From positions 36,535,222 through 36,599,221 of the forward strand of contig OX104117.1 of assembly GCA_944474755.1 (NCBI GenBank): a stretch of 64,000 bases of DNA, written 5' to 3'. The first letter of the stretch is position 1; each line of letters starts with the position of its first letter. The position numbers were made by a program, and so were the translations under genes. Source of the DNA: Limnoperna fortunei (lineage: Eukaryota > Mollusca > Bivalvia > Mytilida > Modiolidae). Below the pieces are notes generated by a model. It saw only the letters and a list, made by a program, of their open reading frames with translations. It was not told where the DNA came from and ran no database searches. Shown here piece by piece: positions 12,160-22,599 of this stretch.

Positions 12160-12340
12160 CCTTGATAGTTAATTTCAAGGTCATTTTACTATGAAATTAA
12201 ACATCTGGTCATAACTTTTTTTGTTTTTTATGGTGCGACTAAGGAATTTGGTATGTAGATAGGCCATTACAAGACCATTTGCCAAATACCAACTAATATG
12301 ACCTTTGACCTTCACAATTGATCTCAAGGTCATTTTCCTA
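12160..12340. repeat. Two AGGTCA half-site-rich units
   Basis: Two related units about 138 bases apart each carry a GACCTT-type direct or inverted run and CAAGGTCATTTT. A similar block occurs at 21925-21970 (TGACCTTGACCTC...AAGGTC). The type is widespread in animal dispersed repeats. The words happen to match nuclear-receptor half-sites. Confidence 0.4.
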
Positions 12341-14727
12341 TAGAATTGTGTACAGCCATATCTAAATGCAAAGTGTGTCAAAGCTTATAATTATTTGTTT
12401 TTATATAGTAAGCATACTATTATTAGGTATGTTGGTATGTCACCACACGTGCCAACTTTGACAACCAAATTGGAATGACTAGTGTTCTCACATTCTTACA
12501 CTTGCCAATTGTATACTACTTATGCTTTCATTAATTTCATTCTAGCTACTTCCCATATATAACTCAAAATTGGTATTTGTGAGCAAAACTTGGATTATGT
12601 TCATAATAATAAATTAGCTTCATATTTAGTGTACAGAGTTTATTTTGTTATTTTGTGGTACATGTATACATATGAATATGCAATTTGCATTAATCAGTTA
12701 TAAGTTTTTTTTCTTGTTTTGTTGAGTTTTTGTTTGTACAAATATTAGGGGGGTTGCCTCATTGAAAGTTTTCAAATTTTCCTGTATCACAATACAAGTC
12801 ACATCAAAAGCACACATACATGTATTGAAACTGGTGTTGGCTTTAGCTGTAACTAGTCTTAACAGTGCTCGTGTGTCTTCAATGGCGTTGTGTGCTGTAA
12901 AATTTTCACCAAGATAGAAGTTCTGACACTAGGTTGGTTTGGGAATATGAATGAAGCCCTGGAAATGTTTTTTTTTTAATAATTCCAAAGAATCAATAAA
13001 CCTACATATATGGGAGGTAAACTCATTCCACATCTTGTGTGAATTATATAGAACATGGCAATCGAAGTGTTTGAGTATTGTGTCTAATAAGAACTGGTTT
13101 TGATGAAAACTTTGACAAATAAGAAATACAATATGTGAATGCTTCATGTTGTTAATTTATATTCAACAAGATGCATAACAAAAACATCTGATTTCCTGAC
13201 ACTGTTATTTTGGTAATTTCAGAAGCTTGTACTGAGATGCGTTGGTTTGAATAAATATAACTGCTAAATTCATCATTGTTTGAAGTAGCAGCAATCTGTA
13301 CTATATCAGCTTTTCTGGACCTAAAAAATACACCTAAATAATGTTATTTCAATATAATTATAATTTTACAAAAGACATCATGTGCTTGCGGACAAATACT
13401 TAATTTTTATTTTGATTCTAAAAGGCATTTTTTCTATCTGCTATAGTTGCTGAGTTACATGTATAAGCCATTACAAGTCATTTTACAACATGTACCTTAT
13501 GTTCTATTTTTAGTAACAGCAGCCATGTTTTTATCGAATCATTTCATAAAGAAGATTGTTTGTTGCCAACATTTCATATACAATGTATCATTCCTGCAAA
13601 GTTCAGTTAAATTTGGTTCAGTGGTTTTACAGGAGAAGATTTTTTAAATTGTTAACAGACGACGGACACTTATAGTGATGGTATAAGCTCACATATATAG
13701 CCTTTGGCCAGGTGATCATTAAAAAAGACCTAACAAGAATTTCTTACAAAAACTTTTTTGTGAAATCGGACAAGAAGCAAAAGTTTCATGTTTTGCCCCT
13801 ACTTTTATAACAGGGAAAGGGGGGGCACAAGGTTTAATCCCCAATTTTGTATCCACTACTTGACAAGAATACACCTGCAAAAAATTTTCAAAATCGGACC
13901 AGAAATAAAAAAAGTTGCCTTTTATGTCCCCTTTTTCTGAATGAAACAAGAATATGTCCAAAGAGCCTTAGATAAATTGGACTTTTCCTTTTTGTTATAT
14001 AGTTTTTATGGGTTAATGTCATTTAAAGTGGGTTTACCATGTTTTATTTTCAGTTACAGGGGCCATGTTTTGTTGCTTCACTATGAATTCACATGTATTA
14101 AAATATACATTTGTACATGTATTAAGATACATAAAATGGAGGTCATGGTGCTATTTTGTAGCTTTGTATATCCCTTGTGTGTGAATTACAAGATAAGAGT
14201 CCTAAAATCTATGTAATTCATTTATTGCTTTTACATGTACGTATTTATTGAGGTTTGAAGATAAAAATTCAAATAATGTACCTGACAAACTGTTATCCCA
14301 ATCTGTTCGTTTCCTTCTGTAACAGAAATTTCTCTTGTTATGAAATCTGAGAAGCCATAATTGACTGTAATGATTAAGATCAGATGTTTATTTATTGTGA
14401 ATTTCTCTCTTCTATTTTTTCCAGACATTATTAGCAGACGATAGAATAGTTTTTACCATTGTCATGATTCATGATGAATAATTTTTCGGTAACCAGACAA
14501 CTCGGACCGCGGAAAACTCATACCGCAGTAAGGACCACTCTGCCCGTAGAAAATAAGACAACTCGAACCGCATTTATTTCTTATACTGTGATTAAAATAT
14601 TAAAATATGATAGTCCTGTTTATAAAATTTACACTATATCGTTATAATTTTTTTCTAGTAAATTAAAATGTTCTACTGGAATGTAAATTATATTTAATTA
14701 TATAAACATTAAAATGTTAATAATAAC

Positions 14728-14775
14728 CAGGGACAGTCTATACTTATTCAGTATTCTTAGTATAGACTGTCCCTG
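14728..14775. repeat. Short perfect hairpin
   Basis: The arms CAGGGACAGTCTATACT (14728-14744) and AGTATAGACTGTCCCTG (14759-14775) are exact reverse complements separated by 14 bases. It may be a tiny MITE or the end structure of an element. It lies inside the TTAA-flanked element. Confidence 0.7.
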
Positions 14776-15733
14776 TAATAAGATATGATAAATGCGACAC
14801 AATTAACAACATTAAATCTTAAGAATTAAGAAAACACTCACTATTATTTATAATAATTGTGGCTTCAATTAATGTGTCGGTAATCATATTGTTTAGTTAA
14901 AAATAATTGAATAATTTTTTAAGATCTGAAAGAATTTGAACTTGTGCCTTTTCGAATAAGTGAATTTAGTGGAACTTGATTAGATATGAAGCTTCTGTGA
15001 TTCCAAATGAGTAGCTTGGCCAAGCTGTGAAAGAATAATAAAAACTCTGACACTGCGTTCTTTATCATATCTCAACAACCATGTCAGTAGAGTGTAAGCG
15101 GTGTACCCAAACCATTCGACCACGACAGGAGTCAGTACTTTGTTAATGCTGTAACTACTTCCACAGAACATGTACAACATGACCCTATACAACTTTAAAC
15201 AACAGAAGGCATATTTGAATAATACTGTCCGACTTGTCCTATTACGATCAGAGTTGTCTCGCATTCTAATTTTTCATTTTGTAAAAAATCTAAAGTGAAC
15301 ATGTTTGACACTTAGTGACTTACCCGAAATTCTTCTTCTTTTGAATCCATCAGATTGTTGAAAGTTCGTAAGACAGCTTAAAAACATACCCGATTGAAAA
15401 TCGCATATAATATAAATCGATAATTCATCAAGTATAACATTAAAAGCTGAATACAAATGAAGAAGAAAAATCCTTGCCATGCAAATGGCGGTGGCAATGT
15501 CAACAAACCGTAAATTGTCTGGTATTTAGAATACGTAAATATTTGTCCATTATGCTTTTCAATGTTATTTAAATCAAATTTATAATTTATCAGAATAAGT
15601 AGCAATGTTTTTATATTTTTTTAATTTATTTTAATAGTTTGTAATTTTTTACGACAGTCAATCGATTAACGTTACGAATGCGCAACAATCTGCGCAACGG
15701 GCGCGAAAAATTTAAACCCGTGAGCCTCCTTAA

Positions 15734-16515
15734 GGGACATGGGGTGTGCAAAATTATCACCAATCAGTTTTATCTTGTGACAGACGGGGTGTGTTGAAGT
15801 ATAAACGACTGGCATTCATCTTTGTAATACAATTTACCGTGTAGAAAACAAAATGTCACGTTTTTTCATGGCTGCGGCCCAATACAGCGAAAACTCGAGG
15901 AGTTGTTCAAAATAGACCAGACCGCAATAAATAAAAAACAATTCGCGACAGTTTTGATTAATTATTCTTTCTTCTTTATGTCGATAAAAATTAATATAGC
16001 TTGATAGCCATGAATCAACTGCTTATTTCACGCACCTAATTATCGCTGAACATAATAGATCATGCTGCTGCAGTAACATAAAGTATGTCATAATGTTACA
16101 ACACATAATCTAGAGTAACAAATCAATAACAGAAAACTTTAACAAAAAAGCAACAAATATGAACAAACGGGTGATTTTATGTGTTCCGGAAGGGTGAGGC
16201 TTTCTAGCTTCACTAATTACACCCGCACTTACATCAGCATATGGTCACGATTGGTATGTTACACAAGAACATGCGTCATCGTTTGTTTGGTAAAAACGAC
16301 ACAACCACCAACCATTTTAAGATGGCGGCATTAAAAATGTCACAAAAGCTTTATTTATCAGCCAATCTGTAATATACAGTTCTGATAAGAAAATCAATGT
16401 AGAAACCTAAAGCCCTAGAAATGTTAAATTTATAACAAGAAAATAAAAATGTAAAATTTATGGGAGATACAGTTGGCTGCATTAAAGCGTTTTAAGTATG
16501 ATAAATCCATAGTTA
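15734..16515. other. Spacer between two TTAA-flanked elements
   Basis: No gene recognised; mixed AT-rich sequence. Only about 0.8 kb separates the non-autonomous element from the piggyBac. Confidence 0.4.
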
Positions 16516-17624
16516 TTAACACTTTCAGTACTGGATTAATCTGGTAAGCACGTTCACCAGGACGGGCTTATTTAGCACGCGACCTTTTGTGGCCGGAATT
16601 AATTTGACATGTGCTTTCCAATTTCTCGCTTGTGTCAAAAAACGCAAAATGTCGCTTTATTTCTTAAAATCAATGATAAATTCTTAATAAATTGGGAAAC
16701 GTCGGTTATAAAAATTGACGTATAAGTGCATAAAATAAATATTAACCAGATAAATTGTTAAATTCACGTCGAAGACTTGCAACATGGAAGGAAAATAATC
16801 GCGGTATATCATTGACAACTGAGAATAAACAATTTTTACACAATTCCTCAATGAAGCTTACTTAAAGTCGTTTCGAATGATGACTGTCAATTATTCTTCA
16901 AGAATAAAAATTCTTAAGGGTTCAAAAGACTAAGAGAGTGGTTAAAATTCGCGAAGAAAAAAAGAAAAAATCCGTAGCCGCCATTTTTGTTCTTGTTTAC
17001 ATCAACTACCGGCGAAGAAAGACAACTCGAAAATTCCTAAAGTAGAAACGACGTTAATTTAACACATTCATGAGATCTATTTGTTTAAACCTTCTAAACA
17101 AATAAATTCCGAATTAGTTAAATTTTTTTTTGATTTTTAAGAAATTACTCCCTGCTACACGTACAATGTACGGAAGCTGTCAAAATTTAGTATATGTACA
17201 TTTATATTGTACTTGTAGAGGATGGTTAAGAGCCATAGACGAGTAGAAAGGCATGCTGGAAAATGTGTACCAATATAAAAATACATGGGAGGTTGCAATC
17301 CATTTGCAGGATTTTAATTTCCCATATTATGTTTTGTTGAACTTGGAAAATGATTACAGTACAATACATGGAACTGGAATACTATATTTGAAACACAATA
17401 AAAAAAAAAAAAAACTACTCACCTCAGATTAATAATTGAAGGGTTTGGCCTGCAGGATTTTACCAAGAAGATGCATTACAATCATAATAAGAAATCCTCA
17501 TCTTCTGTCATTGCAAATGTTCAATTTGAATAAAGTAACAAATGTAAAGTTAAAAATATTTTAAACACTCACAATTAAATCCAAGTCTCCAAACAAATCC
17601 AACTGTAAATTCAGGAAAGAAAAT

Positions 17625-19385
17625 CTAACAATAATTTTTAACTGTGTGGAATATGGCGAAGCATTCTGGTAAACAGAGGTGTTTTCCACATTCAAGGCAT
17701 CCATATTTGGTCTGTTTTCTACAATCCTGCAGGCCATTCCTTGTCCTCATGTGGCAAACATGGCACCAGCTTCTGCCTTGAAATGTTCCTGGCATGTGTC
17801 TTTGTGTCAATCTGTTCTCAACTGGAAGAAGCGATGGACGACCTCTTCTGACTGACCCCCCTGTGTAGCCAGCAATCAGTCCAGAAGCAATCAGTTTGGA
17901 AAACTCCAAAAAAGTTATCGGTCTTTTCCCTGGTGCTGGTTGGTGATTTGGTGACAACAGAAACAAACAATAAGAATTAAATTTTAAAATTTCCAGCATG
18001 GAGAAAAAAATCCTTTTTGGCCATTTTAAGGTTTTGTGCTTGAAAACATAGTATTGTGTGTATTGGTCTGCCTTGTCAACACCGCCCATGTATTTAATAT
18101 AATCTGCCACCATCTTTGGACATGCTATGTCCTGTCTCTGGAATTGGCCATTTTCTTGTTGAATGTTCCGCTGAACAGTTACATTTGTGTCATCGTGAAC
18201 TGTAGAAATGACATTCACATTCTTTTTATCCTTCCAGACAACTGCAGCAATCTCAGCATTCTGCCTAAACTGGCTATCCCCTCGATTAATAACAGCTACA
18301 GGTGGATTCCTTGACATAATTTCTTTCGGTAGACCTCTCCTATTCAACCTCACTGTTCCACAAGCACCTGTGTTATAATTTTGAAACAGGTCAGCAAATA
18401 ATTCAGGAGATGAGAAAAAGTTGTCCATATAAAGATGGTAACCTTGATTGGCTATGTTAGCTTTCTCCAAACAAGATTTGACGACTTTACATGCAAGAGG
18501 TTGACCTGCAGTACCTTCGCCTCTGCCACTGTAAATCTCGCAATGAGATATGTACCCTGTATCTGCTTCAGCAAGAGCCCACATCTTAATTCCCCATTTT
18601 GTTGGCTTAGCAGGCATATATTGTTTAAATGCAAGTCTACCTTTCCAAGTAACCATAATTTCATCAACTGATACATGACGCTTGGGAATAAAAAGGTCGA
18701 CCATCTTTGTATTAACCAGTGACATTAGTGAGTTAACTTTGTAGAGAGCTGAATAATTAGGGTCACCTTGTTGTGGCTCTTGCAAACAATTAGAAAAATG
18801 AAGGTACCTCATTATCTGCATAAACCGGTCTCTTCCCATGGTTTTACTGAAGTAAGGGGTTTCAAGCATGACATCTGTGCTCCAGTATGATCTGAGATCA
18901 GGTTTGACATTAATGCCCATTAGAAATGTAAGGCCAAGAAATGCTTTTAATTCATCAACAGAAGGTGTGGTCCATGGCATTTTATTTTCATCTGGATGAT
19001 CAAATATTTTTTTTTGAGCATACCTATCAGTCTCTGCAATGATAAACTGCAAAATATCATTTGATAGGAATAAAGAAAAGAAATCAACAGGGTCATGATC
19101 TGCTCCAAGTATTCTTGTAGGACCTGTGTGTCCACGTGGGAGAAATAAATGGGGAAGGCCTCTTTCCTGATAACTGAAATTTGTGTGCCAAACACCCTGG
19201 TCTTGATCTGGTGCATCACCTGTTTCATCAATAATATCAATATCAACAGGGGGGTCATTTTCATCATCATCAGAATCAAAATCACCTATACCAATCTGTT
19301 GCAGTTGTTCATTATAACGCTGCTCAGCTGCTGCGATTTCATTTTGAGAAAAACCAATAAATTCTTCTTCCGACGAGTCCGACAT
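17625..19385 (-). CDS. piggyBac transposase, intact
   Basis: A 586-residue cut-and-paste transposase that would cut at TTAA sites. The N-terminus (residues 1-65) is acidic and low-complexity. The DDE_Tnp_1_7 region spans about residues 95-470, and all three catalytic Asp are present: D241 in HVSVDEIMVTWKGR, D321 in YHLYMDNFFSSPELF and D437 in MGGVDKADQY. The C-terminus (residues 541-577) has a Cys-rich ring/PHD-like cross-brace (CHVCH, CLECGKHLC, PEC) used by the family for end binding and nuclear entry. Both ends match the family pattern, there are no internal stops, and the ATG at 19385 is the first in frame. It could be an active copy or a recently silenced one. Nothing suggests domestication, because the terminal repeats and TTAA sites are still there. 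Confidence 0.93.
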   Translation of the reverse strand: MSDSSEEEFIGFSQNEIAAAEQRYNEQLQQIGIGDFDSDDDENDPPVDIDIIDETGDAPDQDQGVWHTNFSYQERGLPHLFLPRGHTGPTRILGADHDPVDFFSLFLSNDILQFIIAETDRYAQKKIFDHPDENKMPWTTPSVDELKAFLGLTFLMGINVKPDLRSYWSTDVMLETPYFSKTMGRDRFMQIMRYLHFSNCLQEPQQGDPNYSALYKVNSLMSLVNTKMVDLFIPKRHVSVDEIMVTWKGRLAFKQYMPAKPTKWGIKMWALAEADTGYISHCEIYSGRGEGTAGQPLACKVVKSCLEKANIANQGYHLYMDNFFSSPELFADLFQNYNTGACGTVRLNRRGLPKEIMSRNPPVAVINRGDSQFRQNAEIAAVVWKDKKNVNVISTVHDDTNVTVQRNIQQENGQFQRQDIACPKMVADYIKYMGGVDKADQYTQYYVFKHKTLKWPKRIFFSMLEILKFNSYCLFLLSPNHQPAPGKRPITFLEFSKLIASGLIAGYTGGSVRRGRPSLLPVENRLTQRHMPGTFQGRSWCHVCHMRTRNGLQDCRKQTKYGCLECGKHLCLPECFAIFHTVKNYC

Positions 19386-19892
19386 TTTACAGCAGACGAT
19401 TTTACTATTTTGTTTACGATATTTTACTACGACCCCGCCTTTTTAACCCAAATCAACTTGATTGGACCATCGAAACTTACCATTTCCATATATGGTCATT
19501 TACAAAATTAGGGGTCGTGTCAAAAACACAAGTTAAAAACTAATATTAAAAACAAACAACAAACTATAGAATCGTTCTCCGTGCAAATCAACTACTTTTC
19601 TAGTATAGCACACATTTTGGTTAAAAAAGTAATACAAATTTTAATGGAAATAACGAAATTTATCGATCACGTGTATAGCAAATGGCAAACAAAATGGCGG
19701 CTACGGACTGTAAAATGAAAGTCACGATTCGAATCAAAATAACAACAAAACCACGAATATTCATTCGTAAATATTATAGTTAGGCAAATATATGTTACTT
19801 TTTAAAGACAATACAGTCTTTTATAGATATACAACGACTTTGAGAGCGGAAGAAACTTTTTTTCAAATACCGTTCTTTACTTTCACTTTCCA

Positions 19893-19978
19893 TGATGCAT
19901 TAATGCATCACGCGGCGGTTCCTCGGTGATGCATTAAAGCATCACGCGGCCGATCCCCGGTGATGCATTAATGCATCA
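19893..19978. repeat. Subterminal palindromes of the piggyBac, 34-bp period
   Basis: Three copies of the 18-base palindrome TGATGCATTAATGCATCA (the middle copy has one base changed, TTAAAGC) start at 19893, 19927 and 19961, exactly 34 bases apart. GC-rich spacers (CGCGGCGG, CGCGGCCG) separate them. They sit within about 100 bases of the right end, where transposase-binding sites are expected. Confidence 0.8.
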
Positions 19979-20212
19979 TCCGGCTTGAATGGGTTAAAGC
20001 AATTGACAAAGATGGTGCTATCATAATGATGGATACTAAAAACTACAGGAACTTCATATACTTTACTGAACTATAAATCTTTTTACTTGGCTATTCCAGG
20101 TGCAAATAAACAATTAAGTAGACTTATAATGCATGCTTAGTGACAAAGAAATAGATTGTCTTACAACTTTGAGTACAGCACCAGTATTATTTTCTGGTTT
20201 GCTAAAGGTTTA

Positions 20213-20335
20213 TTGATTGATTGGATGTTTGATTTACGTCCAGCGAGCGAGTAGTATTTCAGCTATATTCAGGACGAGAACAATTAAGTTAACAAACAAT
20301 ACATCAACAAAAAGGGGTGGGTGGGATATATATAA
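20213..20335 (-). repeat. SINE family A, truncated tail
   Basis: It begins with the complement of the AATC tail, followed by TTTACGTCCAGCGAGCGAGTA and TTTCAGCTATATTCAGGACG. Only the 3' portion remains; the body is missing and a Penelope fragment lies close by. Confidence 0.6.
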
Positions 20336-20449
20336 CACAAAATTGAATGCTACTTAAGGTTCATAAATCGAAACAAATATACAAAAAGCAGTTATGGAAC
20401 AAAACAATGTTTACAGCTAGAAGCACAATCTGACTTAACTATACGAACT

Positions 20450-20850
20450 TACGACCGGGTCATGGCTGGACCCGTATGTCCTACACACTGTCTAAGTGAA
20501 ATTATGGACATAACCCTAAAATCGTTTTGTCCATTAGTTCCCAATTATATACGCCATGATACAATTGATCCAAACTCGATTCTTACTAGTTTTGATGTTA
20601 CTATCATGTATACTTATACCACATGACCTTGAATTTACGGCTATCCGATACTGGGGTGAAAAACATAGACATGCTATCCCAAATCGTTTTTAATAGACTT
20701 TTATTGGCCGCAGTAAAATTAATTTTAGAAAAGAATTTTTTTATAGGAAAAAAATTACAAATTAGAGGAACCGCAATATGTACTAAAGTTGCACCCAAAT
20801 ATGCAAAATTAGTAACGGGTTATCTGGAGGAATCAGAAAGTTCACCATGA
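20450..20850 (+). pseudogene. Penelope-like reverse transcriptase fragment
   Basis: Read across one frameshift near 20615, the block gives Penelope-type RT motifs in order: a GPVCPTHCLSE segment, SILTSFDVT followed by MYT, IPHDLE..AIRYWG, then KLQIRGTAICTKVAPKYAKL ending in GYLEES. These match the RPIVSG...TH.LS, SFDVTSLYTNIPHD and GTAMGT..AP.YANL patterns of the family. The intact part is the frame at 20623-20850. The YxDD block and any GIY-YIG nuclease are absent, so the copy is truncated at both sides. It is a different lineage from the relic at 33025-35200. Confidence 0.7.
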
Positions 20851-20870
20851 ATTTAGTACTAACTATGCAA

Positions 20871-21775
20871 ATTACTTGGCAAATTTATAGGAACGCTTTC
20901 TTGATGATTAATTTATCATTTGGAACTTTTCAGAAGACATGTATATACACATGTATGTATATATTATATATGTATGCTCTCCGCATTTGGCAAATGAAAA
21001 AGTCTAACGCATAAATTCACAAAAACAACGATATGTTGGTTTGTTTATTTGTATTATGAGGTGAATATCAACTATGTATTTAAACATACAAAAGATGTCA
21101 TAACAATGATAACAACATGAAATATATATTATCAGTACATAAAAGCTCTTAACGCAAATGGTCGAAGAGGGATACAAAATTCATGTGGTAATTTATATTT
21201 CGGATATCACAGTTCCGTGTCTAAATTTAGAAGTTTAACGGCCCTCAATGTCAATTAAAAAAACTGGTTATACTTGTTATATATATATTATAATTATACA
21301 ATTATAGCATGGTGATTAGTTCGATCAATTATTTTGTCACACCAACCAAGTATAAGTTTATTCACCAAGGAAGAAGTCCGAGGTCAATATTCTTTTTCTT
21401 ACAATTAGTTGACGCGATAAAATGGATCGATTGAATTACCATTCTATAATTGATTTATTATTTTTCCACCTTTGTCTTGGGAACATATTTAAAGTGTAGA
21501 GTTTTTAAGACCAAGATTTATTATGAAATATTCATAAATTATTGGATGTTGGCAGAATAAGTTTTACTGCCGTCGTAGGGTTTTTCGTATTTGTTGCACC
21601 AATATTCGTCTAAATATCAGCAAGAGCGTCTGCCATGTTGCTTACGTTAGATACTGAATATTTAGCGAAACAAACTTTGTCTTCATATAAATCCATTTTT
21701 GATGAAGGGTCACCACGTGACCTATTACCACCCTGTGTCTGTATCAGTCTTTACAGTGCAGTTTGCAAAATAATT
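20871..21775. other. Intergenic, AT-rich
   Basis: No gene or nameable repeat beyond short AT runs (20950-20975, 21280-21310). Confidence 0.4.
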
Positions 21776-22010
21776 TATTACGCCCCGTCACTTTGTGGCG
21801 GACGCCCTATAGAGATCAGTCCATCCGTCCGTAATCTTGTCCGACCTATAACTTTTTTATCTTTCGAGATAGGATTTTGATATTTTGTACGTGGGTAGAT
21901 AATATCAAGACGCTGTGTGGCGTACCATGGTTGATGACCTTTAACCTTGAACCTTGACCTCAAGGTCGCCAGGGCCAACAGAGATAGATGGATCCCATCT
22001 CACTGATATA
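21776..22010 (+). repeat. Dispersed repeat with AGGTCA half-sites
   Basis: A GC-richer island running from GCCCCGTCACTTTGTGGCGG to GACCTCAAGGTCGCCAGG. The second half shares the TGACCTTGACCTCAAGGTC words with the units at 12160-12340. The 66-residue frame on the minus strand is part of the repeat. Confidence 0.4.
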
Positions 22011-22599
22011 TAGTTCTCAACCATTTTTCATAGCAACGTCACTTTTTTATACTATCGAGATGCTTCAAACTTATGCTTGATTACTGAAAGGAAGGAATAA
22101 CAGAACTGCAGTCCAAGTCTAGAAACACGATACATTAGCTCACTATAGATGTATTTCCTTTGATATGATATTTCTAATATGTTACATGTACTAATGCATA
22201 AACGTTTTGGTATATGTAATTCTCTATATATGATTAGAAATCTGTTCTAGACTAAGTAAAAAATGTGCATAATTAGAATTATGTTAAATAAATATCTAGT
22301 TTTCTTTGTTTATTCTCATTTTTAAGGTATTTATATATATATGATTCGATAAGTATACCGACATCAAAATTGAGCATTTTTCTTATAGAAACGACCCGCT
22401 AAATGTATATAAACAGAAAAGTAATGCAAAGTTAATAATTGTAGCTTGTTAAATAAACAACGAGTTAACGAGATCAACTTACAATTATTAAAAATTATTT
22501 TTCTTTCAATCTTCAATAACTATACCAAAATTTACAATACATGGTTTTGATTTTTTCATTCATTATTTTTGACTCCGTAAACATAATATAGAGAAGGTG
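22011..22599. other. 3' flank of paralog 3
   Basis: AT-rich; expected to contain the 3' untranslated region of the minus-strand gene that stops at 22600. Nothing else recognised. Confidence 0.4.

Larger units (their letters stand above)
11634..15729. mobile_element. 4.1-kb TTAA-flanked element with short inverted ends, no recognised transposase
   Basis: TTAA occurs at 11630-11633 and again at 15730-15733. Immediately inside, the left end reads GGAGGCTCGAGGGTATAA, and the right end, inverted, reads GGAGGCTCACGGGTTTAAA. Inverted ends inside duplicated TTAA are typical of piggyBac and Kolobok transposons. The interior has only short open frames. None carries a DDE, THAP or zinc-ribbon motif I recognise, so it looks non-autonomous or is a decayed copy with introns. 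It contains two AGGTCA-rich units (12160-12335), a 17-bp-arm hairpin (14728-14775), and a splice-like pair at 15250-15400 (-) (a donor after a short MDSKEEEFR reading and an acceptor before 15263) that hints at former exons. Its ends do not match those of the piggyBac that follows. Confidence 0.55.
16520..19993 (-). mobile_element. Apparently complete piggyBac transposon
   Basis: TTAA target-site copies flank the element at 16516-16519 and 19994-19997. Just inside, CACTTTCAGTACTGGAT on the left and the inverted right end CCCATTCAAGCCGGAT are clearly related imperfect terminal inverted repeats. One intact transposase lies between them on the minus strand. Its length of about 3.5 kb suits the family. 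The region between the transposase stop and the left end (16520-17624) is non-coding. Confidence 0.8.

Noticed and set aside
18036..19511. ORFs opposite or out of frame with the piggyBac transposase
   Set aside because: Shadows of the coding strand without any domain.
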